This document shows, piece by piece, positions 44,188 to 52,810 of a stretch of DNA of 64,000 nucleotides. How positions within the stretch are numbered: position 1 is the stretch's first letter; every line of letters starts with the position of its first letter. The DNA is taken from NCBI RefSeq assembly GCF_042685265.1, contig NZ_JBHUMX010000003.1; one strand, written 5' to 3'. Made by a program: the position numbers and the translations under genes. This DNA comes from Oceanobacillus_B kapialis (lineage in GTDB: Bacteria > Bacillota > Bacilli > Bacillales > Amphibacillaceae). The notes beneath the pieces are model-generated. The model had not been told where the DNA came from. It ran no database searches and worked only from the letters and a program-made list of their open reading frames with translations.

Positions 44188-45765
44188 ATGCATGAGTTAG
44201 ATTTACATCATATTTTTCAACTCGGCCTTATTTTAGTTATGATTGCGGCTGGGATTACCGCATTTGCCAAGAAGTTAAAACAGCCCTATCCCATTGCACT
44301 GGTTATTGTTGGGACAATCATTGGTCTTGCCAATATTCCTGTATTAGAGCCGTTAAAAGACTTTATTACAGAGGGAGAAGTTTTTAACTTTGTTATTATT
44401 ACATTGTTTTTGCCTGCCTTATTAGGAGAAGCTGCGTTAAAACTGCCCTTTTCCCACTTAAATGAAAACAAAAAACCAATTTTGGCGCTCGCATTTGGGG
44501 GGACCTTTTTATCCTTTCTTATCATCGGCTTTTCTTCCATCTGGCTTCTCGGATTTTCCATTCCTGCTGCTTTTGTATTTGCAGCATTAATGAGTGCTAC
44601 AGATCCTGTTAGTGTGTTATCTATTTTTAAAAGTGTTGGGGTTAAAAGAAGACTTGCTACGATTATTGAGGGTGAAAGCTTGTTTAATGACGGGCTGGCA
44701 GTTGTCTTATTCAACATCTCTGCTTTTTCTTTAATCACCTATCTCGATCTCGGTCTTCTAGGTGCAGGTCATGGATTATGGGAATTTGTGAAGGTCATCT
44801 CTCTAGGCCTGCTAATTGGAGGATTGCTAGGCTATGGCTTTTCACGTCTAACTCGATACTTTGATGATTACCCACTTGAAATCATTTTTAGTATCATTCT
44901 TTTTTACGGAGCATTTTTACTCGCGGAAAGTTTTGAGGCATCTGGAGTTATTGCCGTCGTGGTTGCTGCACTGATTTTTGGTAACTATGGCTCCAAAATT
45001 GGGATGAGTCCTGCCACCAAATTAAATATTAGTAACTTTTGGGATGTCGTCACACTGCTTGCCAATTCCCTCGTCTTTTTAATGGTGGGATTAGAAATCA
45101 CTCGAATTAATGTGGCAGAACATTGGGGGCTTATTTTCACCGCAATTTTAGTCGTGCTAGTCGCCAGAAGCTTCGCAGTCTATGGCAGCCTTCTGTTTAT
45201 TAAAAACATCCCAGTCTCCTGGAAGCATGTCTTAAATTGGGGTGGTCTGAAAGGATCCTTATCCATAGCACTCGCTCTTAGCCTCCCGAGGGATTTTGAA
45301 GGTCGCGAGGAAATCTTGATTCTTGCTTTTAGTGTGGTATTGTTCTCTCTCGTCGCGCAAGGCCTCTCCATTAAACCACTTATCTCATGGCTTGGCGTGA
45401 ATAAAAAAGAAGAAGGCTATCAGGAGTATGAAGCACTTATTGCCAGAGCACATCGTTACGAGACGGGAATTGAAGAAATCAATAAGGTGAAAAAGAACTT
45501 GTTTATAACAGAGATGGTTTCAGATTCCGTTGTTGATGAATATGAAAAACAACGTACCAAATTGCACAATGAGATAAATGCGCTTTTCCATAAGCACCCT
45601 GACCTTAGGAAAAAACAGGAAATTGCCCTTTTAAAGCATTCGCTCTACGCGCAACACGAAGCAGTTGGTCATTTGTTAAAGCAAGATATTATATCGAGTG
45701 AGGTTGCACAACAGGAACAAGATTTAATCACGAATAAAATTGTGGAATTGGAAGAGAATTCATAA
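44188..45765 (+). CDS. CPA1-family Na+(K+)/H+ antiporter
   Basis: 525 aa. 12 TM helices (about 1-405) with the ion-binding region ALMSATDPVSVLSIFKSVGV and EGESLFNDGLAVVLF, then a ~110-residue cytosolic tail rich in Lys/Glu (coiled coil). NhaP-type exchanger for Na+ or K+ against H+, relevant to salt and pH homeostasis. SD ttggaggac. Monocistronic. Confidence 0.93.
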   Translation: MHELDLHHIFQLGLILVMIAAGITAFAKKLKQPYPIALVIVGTIIGLANIPVLEPLKDFITEGEVFNFVIITLFLPALLGEAALKLPFSHLNENKKPILALAFGGTFLSFLIIGFSSIWLLGFSIPAAFVFAALMSATDPVSVLSIFKSVGVKRRLATIIEGESLFNDGLAVVLFNISAFSLITYLDLGLLGAGHGLWEFVKVISLGLLIGGLLGYGFSRLTRYFDDYPLEIIFSIILFYGAFLLAESFEASGVIAVVVAALIFGNYGSKIGMSPATKLNISNFWDVVTLLANSLVFLMVGLEITRINVAEHWGLIFTAILVVLVARSFAVYGSLLFIKNIPVSWKHVLNWGGLKGSLSIALALSLPRDFEGREEILILAFSVVLFSLVAQGLSIKPLISWLGVNKKEEGYQEYEALIARAHRYETGIEEINKVKKNLFITEMVSDSVVDEYEKQRTKLHNEINALFHKHPDLRKKQEIALLKHSLYAQHEAVGHLLKQDIISSEVAQQEQDLITNKIVELEENS

Positions 45766-45793
45766 CACGAGAAAAAGGCATCCCTTTTAGTAA

Positions 45794-45856
45794 GTAAGTA
45801 GTTCAGTTTTGGAGTACAATTTTCGAAAAAGCACCCCAAAACGAACTACTTTTTTA
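45794..45856 (+). terminator. terminator of antiporter gene
   Basis: Long imperfect stem AAGTAGTTC-GTTTTGG / CCAAAAC-GAACTACTT with a ~22-nt loop and TTTTTT. Confidence 0.8.
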
Positions 45857-45953
45857 TTGTAAATTCGTAGCGCAATTCGTATAGAAAATCGTATAGTTTT
45901 AGCAGGTGTTTTCGTAATAATATAAAAAGTTACATATATGTGGTAAAGTTTAG

Positions 45954-45982
45954 TTGACATATAGTAAAGTAAATTTTACAAT
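45954..45982 (+). promoter_or_regulatory. SigA promoter of XRE/membrane gene pair
   Basis: TTGACA, 17-bp spacer, TACAAT. A GTAAA-N6-TTTAC inverted repeat (about 45965-45980) overlaps the -10 and another GTAAA lies upstream, suggesting autoregulation by the HTH product. Confidence 0.75.
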
Positions 45983-46015
45983 AGGTTAAACAGGGTTAAC
46001 TAAGGAGGGGGAATA

Positions 46016-46243
46016 TTGAGTAATAAAAAGATTTTAACGAATCGAATACGTGTATTAAGAGCCGAAAAAGAAATGACGCAAAAAGAATTAGCTGAAAAAA
46101 TTGGTGTTAGTAGGCAAACCATTATTTCTACAGAAAAGGGGAATTATACGCCATCACTAATTTTGGCTTTCGATGTTGCAAGTGTATTTAATGTAAGGGT
46201 TGATGAAGTTTTCCAATATGAAAAAGTAAAGGAGGAATCATAA
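46016..46243 (+). CDS. XRE-family HTH regulator (75 aa)
   Basis: TTG 46016 with SD aaggaggggg. Single HTH domain (MTQKELAEKIGVSRQTIISTEKGNYTPSLILAF in parts, about residues 20-55) with a short tail, the YvaO/Ydc-type small regulators. Its stop codon overlaps the ATG of the next gene, a common pairing with small membrane proteins. Confidence 0.9.
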   Translation: MSNKKILTNRIRVLRAEKEMTQKELAEKIGVSRQTIISTEKGNYTPSLILAFDVASVFNVRVDEVFQYEKVKEES

Positions 46244-46545
46244 TGTCTACCTCAATGTTGATTGGCATTTTAGTATATGTATTACTCTTTTTCGCTTCTG
46301 TTTTTTATAATATAAAGTTTCATTTTGTAAAGGAAAGTAGAGATGAACGGGGTAAAAAGATATTGCATACATCATACGCTTTTTCTTATCTGATAATAAT
46401 TTTTGGTTGGTTGATTATTACTTTAGCAGATGAGTATATAAAACCTTTTTCTTTAGAAAGCTATAAAATGGCTATATTCTTTTTATTGACTGGAACGAAC
46501 ATTATTATTTCTATAATTTTGTTTAATCTAAAAAGAACATCATAG
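46243..46545 (+). CDS. three-TM membrane protein paired with XRE regulator
   Basis: 100 aa; SD aaaggaggaat, ATG shares one base with the regulator's stop codon. Three TM helices (about 4-22, 44-62, 76-95). The sequence HFVKESRDERGKKILHTS between helices 1 and 2 resembles DUF2178-type proteins, which often follow small HTH regulators. Function unknown. Confidence 0.8.
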   Translation: MSTSMLIGILVYVLLFFASVFYNIKFHFVKESRDERGKKILHTSYAFSYLIIIFGWLIITLADEYIKPFSLESYKMAIFFLLTGTNIIISIILFNLKRTS

Positions 46546-46676
46546 TTATTTCATTAACGAGTGCCTTATGGGACTAAGGGTTGTCCCTGAATCGGAGCCA
46601 GTAATTGAATATCTTCGCTGGTCAAGTTGTTAGTTTTTATATGTTAAATTTAAAAATACAAGAAGGGGGTTCTAAT

Positions 46677-46850
46677 ATGTCTATGGGTATTATTTCTTTA
46701 ATTACTATTGGTGTGTGGTTTGTAGCAATTCAAGAGTTCTTAAAGCCTGAAAAGAAACAAAGTAACCGAAAGATTATTATTTTAACATCTTCAGGCTCTT
46801 TACTAACATTAGTCCTAACCATTTCACTTTTTCAAAATAGCCCATTTTAA
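46677..46850 (+). CDS. small two-TM protein (57 aa)
   Basis: ATG 46677 with SD agaaggggg. Helices at about 4-20 and 33-50, with a short basic loop. Possibly part of the same unit as the XRE pair, although 130 bp separate them. Unrecognised. Confidence 0.6.
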   Translation: MSMGIISLITIGVWFVAIQEFLKPEKKQSNRKIIILTSSGSLLTLVLTISLFQNSPF

Positions 46851-46892
46851 CAAACGGGCGCGTTTGTGGAAGAAGAAAAACTATATAATTGA

Positions 46893-46923
46893 GGAGCTTG
46901 GAGATTATCCAAGCCCTTTTTTG
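46893..46923 (+). terminator. terminator
   Basis: GAGCTTGG / CCAAGCCC stem with TTTTTT, ending the XRE/membrane unit. Confidence 0.75.
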
Positions 46924-46926
46924 CTT

Positions 46927-47361
46927 TCACTTAAAATAGATTATATCTGCTATATCAAATTGTTTATCTGTAATCCCTAATCGTTGGGCTGGAGTTAATT
47001 TTTTCCGTCCCATTTTCATCTCTCTATGTATCTCTTGGACCTTTATTTTCTTAAATCTTATGTAATTCTGGATTAACGAAATACCTAATAACACCCACAA
47101 AATGCCATTACTAAAGTCTATGCCTGAAGATGATTGCCCACCCAGGAAACTATAAAGGATTAATAAAAACACAAAATAACATATAAAGAATAGCTGCCAT
47201 GTTACTGCCTCTTTATTGTTCATATTTCTATACCTTTTAAACATGATACTAACCAGTACCAGCCCTGGAATAAAATAAATAAATAATCTTGCGGGAATTA
47301 CTTGAGTTAGGGGATTACCCGGGAAATAATCATAGGCGAGTAAAATTGCGAAGGCTAGCAT
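46927..47361 (-). CDS. four-TM membrane protein, start uncertain
   Basis: 144 aa from ATG 47361, which has no SD. An in-frame ATT at 47394 lies 8-9 nt after a strong SD (gggaggg) and would give MKTIKPFDYLF before that Met, a natural membrane-protein N-terminus. Four TM helices and a cytosolic basic tail (MKMGRKKLTPAQRLGIT). Unrecognised. Confidence 0.65.
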   Translation of the reverse strand: MLAFAILLAYDYFPGNPLTQVIPARLFIYFIPGLVLVSIMFKRYRNMNNKEAVTWQLFFICYFVFLLILYSFLGGQSSSGIDFSNGILWVLLGISLIQNYIRFKKIKVQEIHREMKMGRKKLTPAQRLGITDKQFDIADIIYFK

Positions 47362-47446
47362 AAAAAGGTAATCGAATGGTTTTATAGTTTTAATAAGATC
47401 ATCCCTCCCTTTTTCTAAATTATCCCATAATTTAATTGTTTTTTAA

Positions 47447-47482
47447 ATAAAAAAAAGGCATACCTCACATGAGATATGCCTT
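47447..47482 (-). terminator. terminator of codBA
   Basis: AAGGCATA-CTC / GAG-TATGCCTT stem followed by TTTTTTTT on the minus strand. Confidence 0.88.
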
Positions 47483-47486
47483 CCCC

Positions 47487-48761
47487 CTATTTCCGATCAA
47501 AATTAACTCGTTCTGTCGCATTTCCCAACGTTATCGCTGTTTCACTCGGTTTTGTTTGCGACATCAACTTGCCATTTCTGAACGAATAGCGTACTGCCGC
47601 CTGCTTGCGAATTACTTCATATTCATTTTCTGCTGTCATGACGATGAAGTTTGCCGGCTTTCCTTCTTCAATTCCATACTTATCTTCAATGTGCAATGTC
47701 TTCGCACTGTTTTTCGTGATCAGATCAATCGAATTTACAATTTGCTCATAGCCCATTAATTGGGATGCGTGGATTCCCATGTGCAAGACTTGCAGCATGT
47801 TGCCTGTTCCTAAGGGATACCATGGGTCAAAGATATCATCATGGCCAAAGCAAATGTTTAGTCCTGCTTCCTGGAGTTCTTTCACACGTGTTAATCCTCT
47901 GCGTTTAGGATAGGTATCAAACCTTCCCTGTAAATGAATATTTACTAGTGGATTGGAAACGAAATTAATGTTCGAAAGCTTCAATAGGCGGAACAACTTC
48001 TTCGTATAGGCATCATTGTAAGAGCCCATCGCGGTCGTGTGGCTCGCTGTTGTTCGTGCACCCATGCCACGTTCGTATGCTTCTTTCGCCACCACTTCCA
48101 CAAAACGTGATTGCTCATCATCAATTTCGTCGCAATGGATATCGACTAAGCGATCGTATTTTTCTGCAAGATCAAAAGCTGTTTTCATCGACTCTACGCC
48201 ATATTCTCTCGTGAATTCATAATGCGGAATGCCACCAACGACATCTGCACCCATTTTCAATGCTTCTTCAAGCAGCTCGGCACCATTTGGATAGGATTGA
48301 ATCCCCTCTTGCGGGAAAGCAACAAGCTGAATATCAATAAAGTCCGCCATTTCCTGCTTCACTTCCAGCATCGCTTTTAATGCCGTGAGGGTCGGATCTG
48401 TCACATCTACATGTGTCCGCACATACTGTATGCCTTGAGCAATTTGCCATTTTAACGCTGTTTTCGCTCTTGTCTTCACATCTTCCTCTGTTAGTGACTC
48501 CTTGCGCTTAGACCAGCGTTGGATTCCTTCAAATAAGGTTCCGCTCTGATTCCATTCCGGCTCCCCGGCCGTTAAGGTTGTATCTAAGTGAATATGCGGC
48601 TCGATGAAAGGTGGCAATACGAGCGCACCTTTCGCGTCAATTACCTCTTCTGTCGACGGCAGTTCGTCCAAATTTTGCGTAATGGCAGCAAACTTTCCAT
48701 TTTCAATGGCGATATGCCATGTTCCTTCTTTTCCGCGTAATGATGCATTTTTTATGAGCAT
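47487..48761 (-). CDS. codA: cytosine deaminase (amidohydrolase)
   Basis: 424 aa. Metal ligands HIH (H56, H58), THVD, DIHCDE (His/Asp/Glu near 209-213) and GHDDI near 305 fit CodA of E. coli. Converts cytosine to uracil plus ammonia for pyrimidine salvage. Downstream of codB by 63 bp, same strand. Confidence 0.93.
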   Translation of the reverse strand: MLIKNASLRGKEGTWHIAIENGKFAAITQNLDELPSTEEVIDAKGALVLPPFIEPHIHLDTTLTAGEPEWNQSGTLFEGIQRWSKRKESLTEEDVKTRAKTALKWQIAQGIQYVRTHVDVTDPTLTALKAMLEVKQEMADFIDIQLVAFPQEGIQSYPNGAELLEEALKMGADVVGGIPHYEFTREYGVESMKTAFDLAEKYDRLVDIHCDEIDDEQSRFVEVVAKEAYERGMGARTTASHTTAMGSYNDAYTKKLFRLLKLSNINFVSNPLVNIHLQGRFDTYPKRRGLTRVKELQEAGLNICFGHDDIFDPWYPLGTGNMLQVLHMGIHASQLMGYEQIVNSIDLITKNSAKTLHIEDKYGIEEGKPANFIVMTAENEYEVIRKQAAVRYSFRNGKLMSQTKPSETAITLGNATERVNFDRK

Positions 48762-48824
48762 TTTTGAATCTCCTTTTCCTAATCGTAAGAATCTACTTGT
48801 AGACAGTCCCGTTTAGCAGCGTTC

Positions 48825-50087
48825 TTAGTCGGCTTTCCTTAAGACGGGTACTTCTTCTTTCCTAACTTTAATTGATGCCAAATACATAAATACGATATAA
48901 ACAACAGCTGTTCCGATCAAGGCATTTAATGGTGTGATCCCTGGCGCCAGCTGTGCGATTGCCACACCACTTGCCCATGCCACAATTGCTACCCAGTTTA
49001 CTGGTTTAAATGTCATTTCTTTAAACGTACCATATTTCCTTTTTCTAACAAAGAAATAGTCCGCGATAATGATAGCCCCAATGGAAGGGACAGCAGCTCC
49101 CAAAATATTCAAGAAGCCAACAAAGTTGTTGTACATCCACATAGCGAGCAACGTTCCGACAAGACCATTTACGACCACAAACACCTTTTTAGGAAGCTTG
49201 GTAATATTCGCAAATCCTAGACCTGAGGCATAAAGCGCATTGTCATTGGTCGTCCAAATATTTAACCCTAATACGATAATCGCAGGGATCATTAATCCTT
49301 GCAAAAACATCACTTCTGAAATATCAGGTAACCCGTAAGACATCGCTCCGACTGCTCCGAATAAAAACATTAACGAGTTTCCTAAGAAAAAGGCAATCAC
49401 AGTTGCGACAACAGCTGATTTTGATGTTTTAGCAAACCGCGCAAAGTCTGGTGTTAACGTTCCCCCACTAATAAACGAGCCGACACAAATTGTTAAAGCC
49501 GCTGCTACCGTCAATGTCTCTGTTGGTTCGTAAGCCCATAATGCGTCAAAACCACCCAAGTACTCTGTTGCTTCAAATACCGAATAGCTCCCTAAAATCG
49601 CAATCGCCGGTACAGCGATAAACCCTAACACAACTAAAGCTTTCATGCCAAAAATGGCGGATGCAGTAATGGCAATTCCAAAGATAAAGATTAACGCATA
49701 AACATTCCAGTCCATAGCGGTTGCGACAGGCACAGCAAACATCGCTACCCCAACACCGAACCAGCCAACTTGCGTAAAGCCTAGTAAGAAGGATGGCAAA
49801 TACGATCCCTTTTCTCCAAATGCATATTTAGCCAACAGATGTGTGGACAGGCCTGTTTTTGCTGCAATATAAGCAAGCGATCCAGTGTACATGCCAAGCG
49901 CTATATTACCGATTAACATGATGATAATAAATTGTGAGAAGGATAAGCCAGCTCCCAATTCTCCACCAGCTAGCATACTAGCAGAGAAAAATGTAAATCC
50001 GAGCATAACAGATAATGTTTTCCAAAAATTATTTCGCTCTGACTGTGGTACTGCCTGTAATGAATATTCCCCATCTATTTTTTTCAT
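48825..50087 (-). CDS. codB: cytosine permease (NCS1 family)
   Basis: 420 aa from ATG 50087 (SD ggagg, 7 nt; upstream in-frame codons have no SD and lie in a repeat). 12 TM helices; NCS1 signature FWKTLSVMLGFTFFSAS and the central GFTQVGWFGVGVAMFAVP. Imports cytosine for the deaminase. Upstream lies a ~300-bp structured repeat instead of an obvious regulatory site. Confidence 0.93.
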   Translation of the reverse strand: MKKIDGEYSLQAVPQSERNNFWKTLSVMLGFTFFSASMLAGGELGAGLSFSQFIIIMLIGNIALGMYTGSLAYIAAKTGLSTHLLAKYAFGEKGSYLPSFLLGFTQVGWFGVGVAMFAVPVATAMDWNVYALIFIFGIAITASAIFGMKALVVLGFIAVPAIAILGSYSVFEATEYLGGFDALWAYEPTETLTVAAALTICVGSFISGGTLTPDFARFAKTSKSAVVATVIAFFLGNSLMFLFGAVGAMSYGLPDISEVMFLQGLMIPAIIVLGLNIWTTNDNALYASGLGFANITKLPKKVFVVVNGLVGTLLAMWMYNNFVGFLNILGAAVPSIGAIIIADYFFVRKRKYGTFKEMTFKPVNWVAIVAWASGVAIAQLAPGITPLNALIGTAVVYIVFMYLASIKVRKEEVPVLRKAD

Positions 50088-50135
50088 TCTCATTCCTCCA
50101 ACTATGATTTTCCGGTACCAAAAATCACAAATCAA

Positions 50136-50440
50136 AAGCGGAAGCGCCTGTTTAGAGACGTACGGACTGGGACTGCGGTAAATCCTCGCCCCACCGAAGA
50201 CCTTTTGGACTGAGCCGTAGGAGATAAAGGAAACATGCCCCTGCAAAAGGGGTATGTCGACGTTGGCCGGCAAGGCCGGTTTTAGTCGACCTTCCTCCCC
50301 TCCCCCTTTGGAGCTGATGTTGACTTTCACCGCAAGGGTATAAGTGCGACTAGGCCTCTGGTTTCACCAATCGGCAAGTCTTCTTTATCGTACGGAGGTG
50401 AGGGAAGTCTCGCTAGTCTCTGGGCGCTGGAGCTGGACGT
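50136..50440. repeat. ~300-bp structured intergenic element, likely dispersed repeat
   Basis: Begins AAGCGGAAGCGCC and ends with an imperfect complement (GGCGCTGGAGCTGG). Inside: CCCC-N7-GGGG, CCGGC-AAG-GCCGG enclosed by GTCGAC / GTCGAC, and other stems; GC content is clearly above the surroundings. No credible ORF. I recall closely similar sequences between genes of other Bacillaceae; unverified. Confidence 0.65.
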
Positions 50441-50500
50441 GGCTGATTCAGTTATTTCGTTATCCACAGCACACATACTTTCCAATTTCCTATACGGAAC

Positions 50501-50545
50501 AAAAAGAGGCTAATTACCAGTTAACCTGACAATTAGCCTCTTTTT
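50501..50545. terminator. bidirectional terminator
   Basis: AAAAAGAGGCTAATT / AATTAGCCTCTTTTT, a 15-bp perfect stem with a 15-nt loop. It separates the repeat and codBA from the LysR gene. Confidence 0.85.
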
Positions 50546-50795
50546 CTATACAATACACCAGCATAGGGTAAAGTACACCCACCACTCGTGTTGTAAAAAT
50601 CCGCTGTCCTTGTCAGCCTCTCTGGACTGAATTAAAGGTACCATATTTAATTAAGTAGATTATGACAGGAAAAAGGAGTTGTGTCAATGAAGGGGGAAGG
50701 GAAGACTCTTCAGGGCACAAAAAAGTCTAGTTTCTATTCATTGTGCCATCCTTCAGGTTTTAAATTATTTCTTTCTACCCATCCGGTTGTTAATC
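50546..50795. other. intergenic region between terminator and LysR gene
   Basis: AT-rich with a GGCACAA / TTGTGCC inverted repeat at about 50714-50748 after the LysR stop codon, a possible weak terminator. A 44-codon plus-strand ORF is discussed under rejected items. Confidence 0.4.
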
Positions 50796-51689
50796 CTAAT
50801 GAATTAGTTTTCCCTTTATAAACGATTCAAACATATCTACGCTATTTTTACGGAATCGTTGTTTTTTCTTCACAAGCCATAGATTACGTTTGAAATCGAC
50901 ATCTTTTACCTTCGTTTCAAATAAGGTCCCTTGCTCAAGTTCTCTTGCGACCGTTAATTTCGAGACAATACTAATACCAAGTCCTGCCTCAACCGCACTT
51001 TTAATCGCCTGCGTACTACCTAAATCCATATAGCTTTGAATCTTGTCTAGTACGCTAAGCTCCTGAAGGAAATTCTCTATAATTAAACGCGTACCAGATG
51101 TTGGCTCTCGCCAAAGCATCTGTTCACTCGTCAATTCGTTAATCGTAATGGATTCCCTGTCTTTCCATGGGTGCTTTGGTGAGTGAATAAACACGAGCTC
51201 ATCCTCTGCAAATTCTTCCACGATCAACTTGTCTGTTTGGACAATCCCCTCTACTAACGCAAGGTCTATCACATCGTCTAGCAATGCGTCAATTACTTGT
51301 GGGGTGTTTTCAACCATTAAAGATACATTTACATTGTGATACTCCGTTTTAAAATCGCCCAGCATTCCTGGTAAAAGATACTCTCCTATTGTTAAGCTCG
51401 CCCCTACTTTAAGCGAATCGTGAAATCCTCTTAAATTATCTGAGACAGCCGCTTTGGAACGATTAAAATCTGCCACCATCACTTTAGCAAATGGGTAAAG
51501 AACTTTCCCGCTCTCTGTCAGTGTCAATCTTCCATCTGACCGATTAAAAAGCAATGCATGATAGTAAGTTTCCAGCTGATTAATTTGCTTTGATACAGCA
51601 GGTTGCGACACATACGATAGCTTAGCCGCTTGACTAATGCTCCCTGTATCCACAACGAGACAGAAGATCTTTAACGTTTCGATGTTCAT
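50796..51689 (-). CDS. LysR-family regulator (CysL-like)
   Basis: 297 aa. N-terminal HTH (GSISQAAKLSYVSQPAVSKQINQLE, residues about 17-42) and a C-terminal effector-binding domain. Overall resemblance is to CysL/YwfK-type regulators. SD gaaggggcg. It precedes a TauE/SafE-type gene on the same strand only upstream by 62 bp, so a link with sulfur-oxyanion export is possible. Confidence 0.9.
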   Translation of the reverse strand: MNIETLKIFCLVVDTGSISQAAKLSYVSQPAVSKQINQLETYYHALLFNRSDGRLTLTESGKVLYPFAKVMVADFNRSKAAVSDNLRGFHDSLKVGASLTIGEYLLPGMLGDFKTEYHNVNVSLMVENTPQVIDALLDDVIDLALVEGIVQTDKLIVEEFAEDELVFIHSPKHPWKDRESITINELTSEQMLWREPTSGTRLIIENFLQELSVLDKIQSYMDLGSTQAIKSAVEAGLGISIVSKLTVARELEQGTLFETKVKDVDFKRNLWLVKKKQRFRKNSVDMFESFIKGKLIH

Positions 51690-51751
51690 GCTTACGCCCC
51701 TTCAATACATGCTATAACTCTATTATAACGTAAATCAGGATAGGGGCACTA

Positions 51752-52573
51752 TTATTGCAGGAAAGCAACATTGACGATGTTATATAGATTTATAAGAATG
51801 ATAATGAGGATGGTGACATGGAACAGCTTCTCTATTTGCTTATTCGATAGTTTAACGGTAATGGTTGAACCGATAATTCCACCTAAAATTCCACCAGGTA
51901 TCATGTAGAGCAGCATAGACAAGTCATACTCTGCATAACCCGTCGTAAACGCGATCAACAATAAGGCGGACAACTGGGAGAAAAAGATAATGAAAATAGA
52001 GTTAACCGCCGCTTTTTTCGCCGTCATAGAAAACAGTAAGATTAATACCGTAACGTTTAATGGGCCTCCCCCAATTCCAAGAAATGCTGATAGGAAGCCT
52101 AAAACAAAGCCTATTGCAAAAATGGCCACTCTATTTTTAAAAGCAAACGATCTGATGTTGTCTTTTTTCAAAAAATAAATAAAGACAAGTGTTAGCAGCA
52201 ATGCCAATACAGATGATTGGATAATTGCTGTAGCCGTAGGGATATTCAGTGTAACAGCAATGACGTTAAAAATACTTTTCCCCACCACTCCGCCAAGAAT
52301 GGACCCTACTGCGAGCACAGAACTAATTACTTTATCAACCTTAACTTCTTTATTTCTTAGTTTGATCAAAGACACCGTGGCCATTGCTAGCACTGTCCCA
52401 GCAGATAGCACACCTATTGTAGGTAAATCAAAATCACCAAAAAAGTCTAACACAGGTTTAATAATTACCCCGCCACCTAACCCGGCAATAGCTCCCAGGG
52501 TAGAGGCAAGTAACCCGATGATAAAATATAAAATAAAGATGACGACCAGCTCCCAAGACGAATTTCTACCAAT
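51752..52573 (-). CDS. TauE/SafE-family permease, start unresolved
   Basis: The reading frame is clearly coding from at least 52558: SWELVVIFILYFIIGLLAS, then GAIAGLGGGVIIKP, the conserved TauE N-terminal motif, and a second half (GFLSAFLGIGGGPLNV). A stop lies at 52580-52582 and no in-frame ATG, GTG or TTG occurs before the glycine motif; the first GTG (52453) would delete it. ATT 52573 is the only near-canonical start giving full length (273 aa), without a good SD. Eight TM helices; exports sulfite or another organosulfur anion by family. Either a rare start or a 5' lesion. Confidence 0.7.
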   Translation of the reverse strand: MGRNSSWELVVIFILYFIIGLLASTLGAIAGLGGGVIIKPVLDFFGDFDLPTIGVLSAGTVLAMATVSLIKLRNKEVKVDKVISSVLAVGSILGGVVGKSIFNVIAVTLNIPTATAIIQSSVLALLLTLVFIYFLKKDNIRSFAFKNRVAIFAIGFVLGFLSAFLGIGGGPLNVTVLILLFSMTAKKAAVNSIFIIFFSQLSALLLIAFTTGYAEYDLSMLLYMIPGGILGGIIGSTITVKLSNKQIEKLFHVTILIIILINLYNIVNVAFLQ

Positions 52574-52752
52574 ATCAGCTTAGCAAACAACCCAGTAACA
52601 GCATAATAGCAAATTGGCATAGGGTATAACCTTTTGGTATGTGTAAAGAGGGAGCCTAACTTTAAGAAATATATTTCTGAGTAGAAGCTACCTAGCTTAA
52701 TAGAAGCATTAAGTAAAACTAAACTGCTTTTACAGTTCAACATCCAGCCACA

Positions 52753-52797
52753 AAAAAAGCATCGGAAAACAAAATCTATGTTCCCCAATGCCTTTTT
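52753..52797 (-). terminator. terminator of malate transporter/malic enzyme operon
   Basis: GGCATTGGGGAACA / TGTTTTCCGATGC imperfect stem followed by TTTTTTT on the minus strand. Confidence 0.75.
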
Positions 52798-52810
52798 CAC
52801 TATAATTACG

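Noticed and set aside
50344..50529. 61-aa plus-strand frame in the ~300-bp repeat
   Set aside because: Lies within the structured repeat and runs into a terminator; no SD.
50687..50821. 44-codon plus-strand ORF with a good SD near the LysR end
   Set aside because: Overlaps the convergent LysR coding end and has no recognisable features; kept only as a note.
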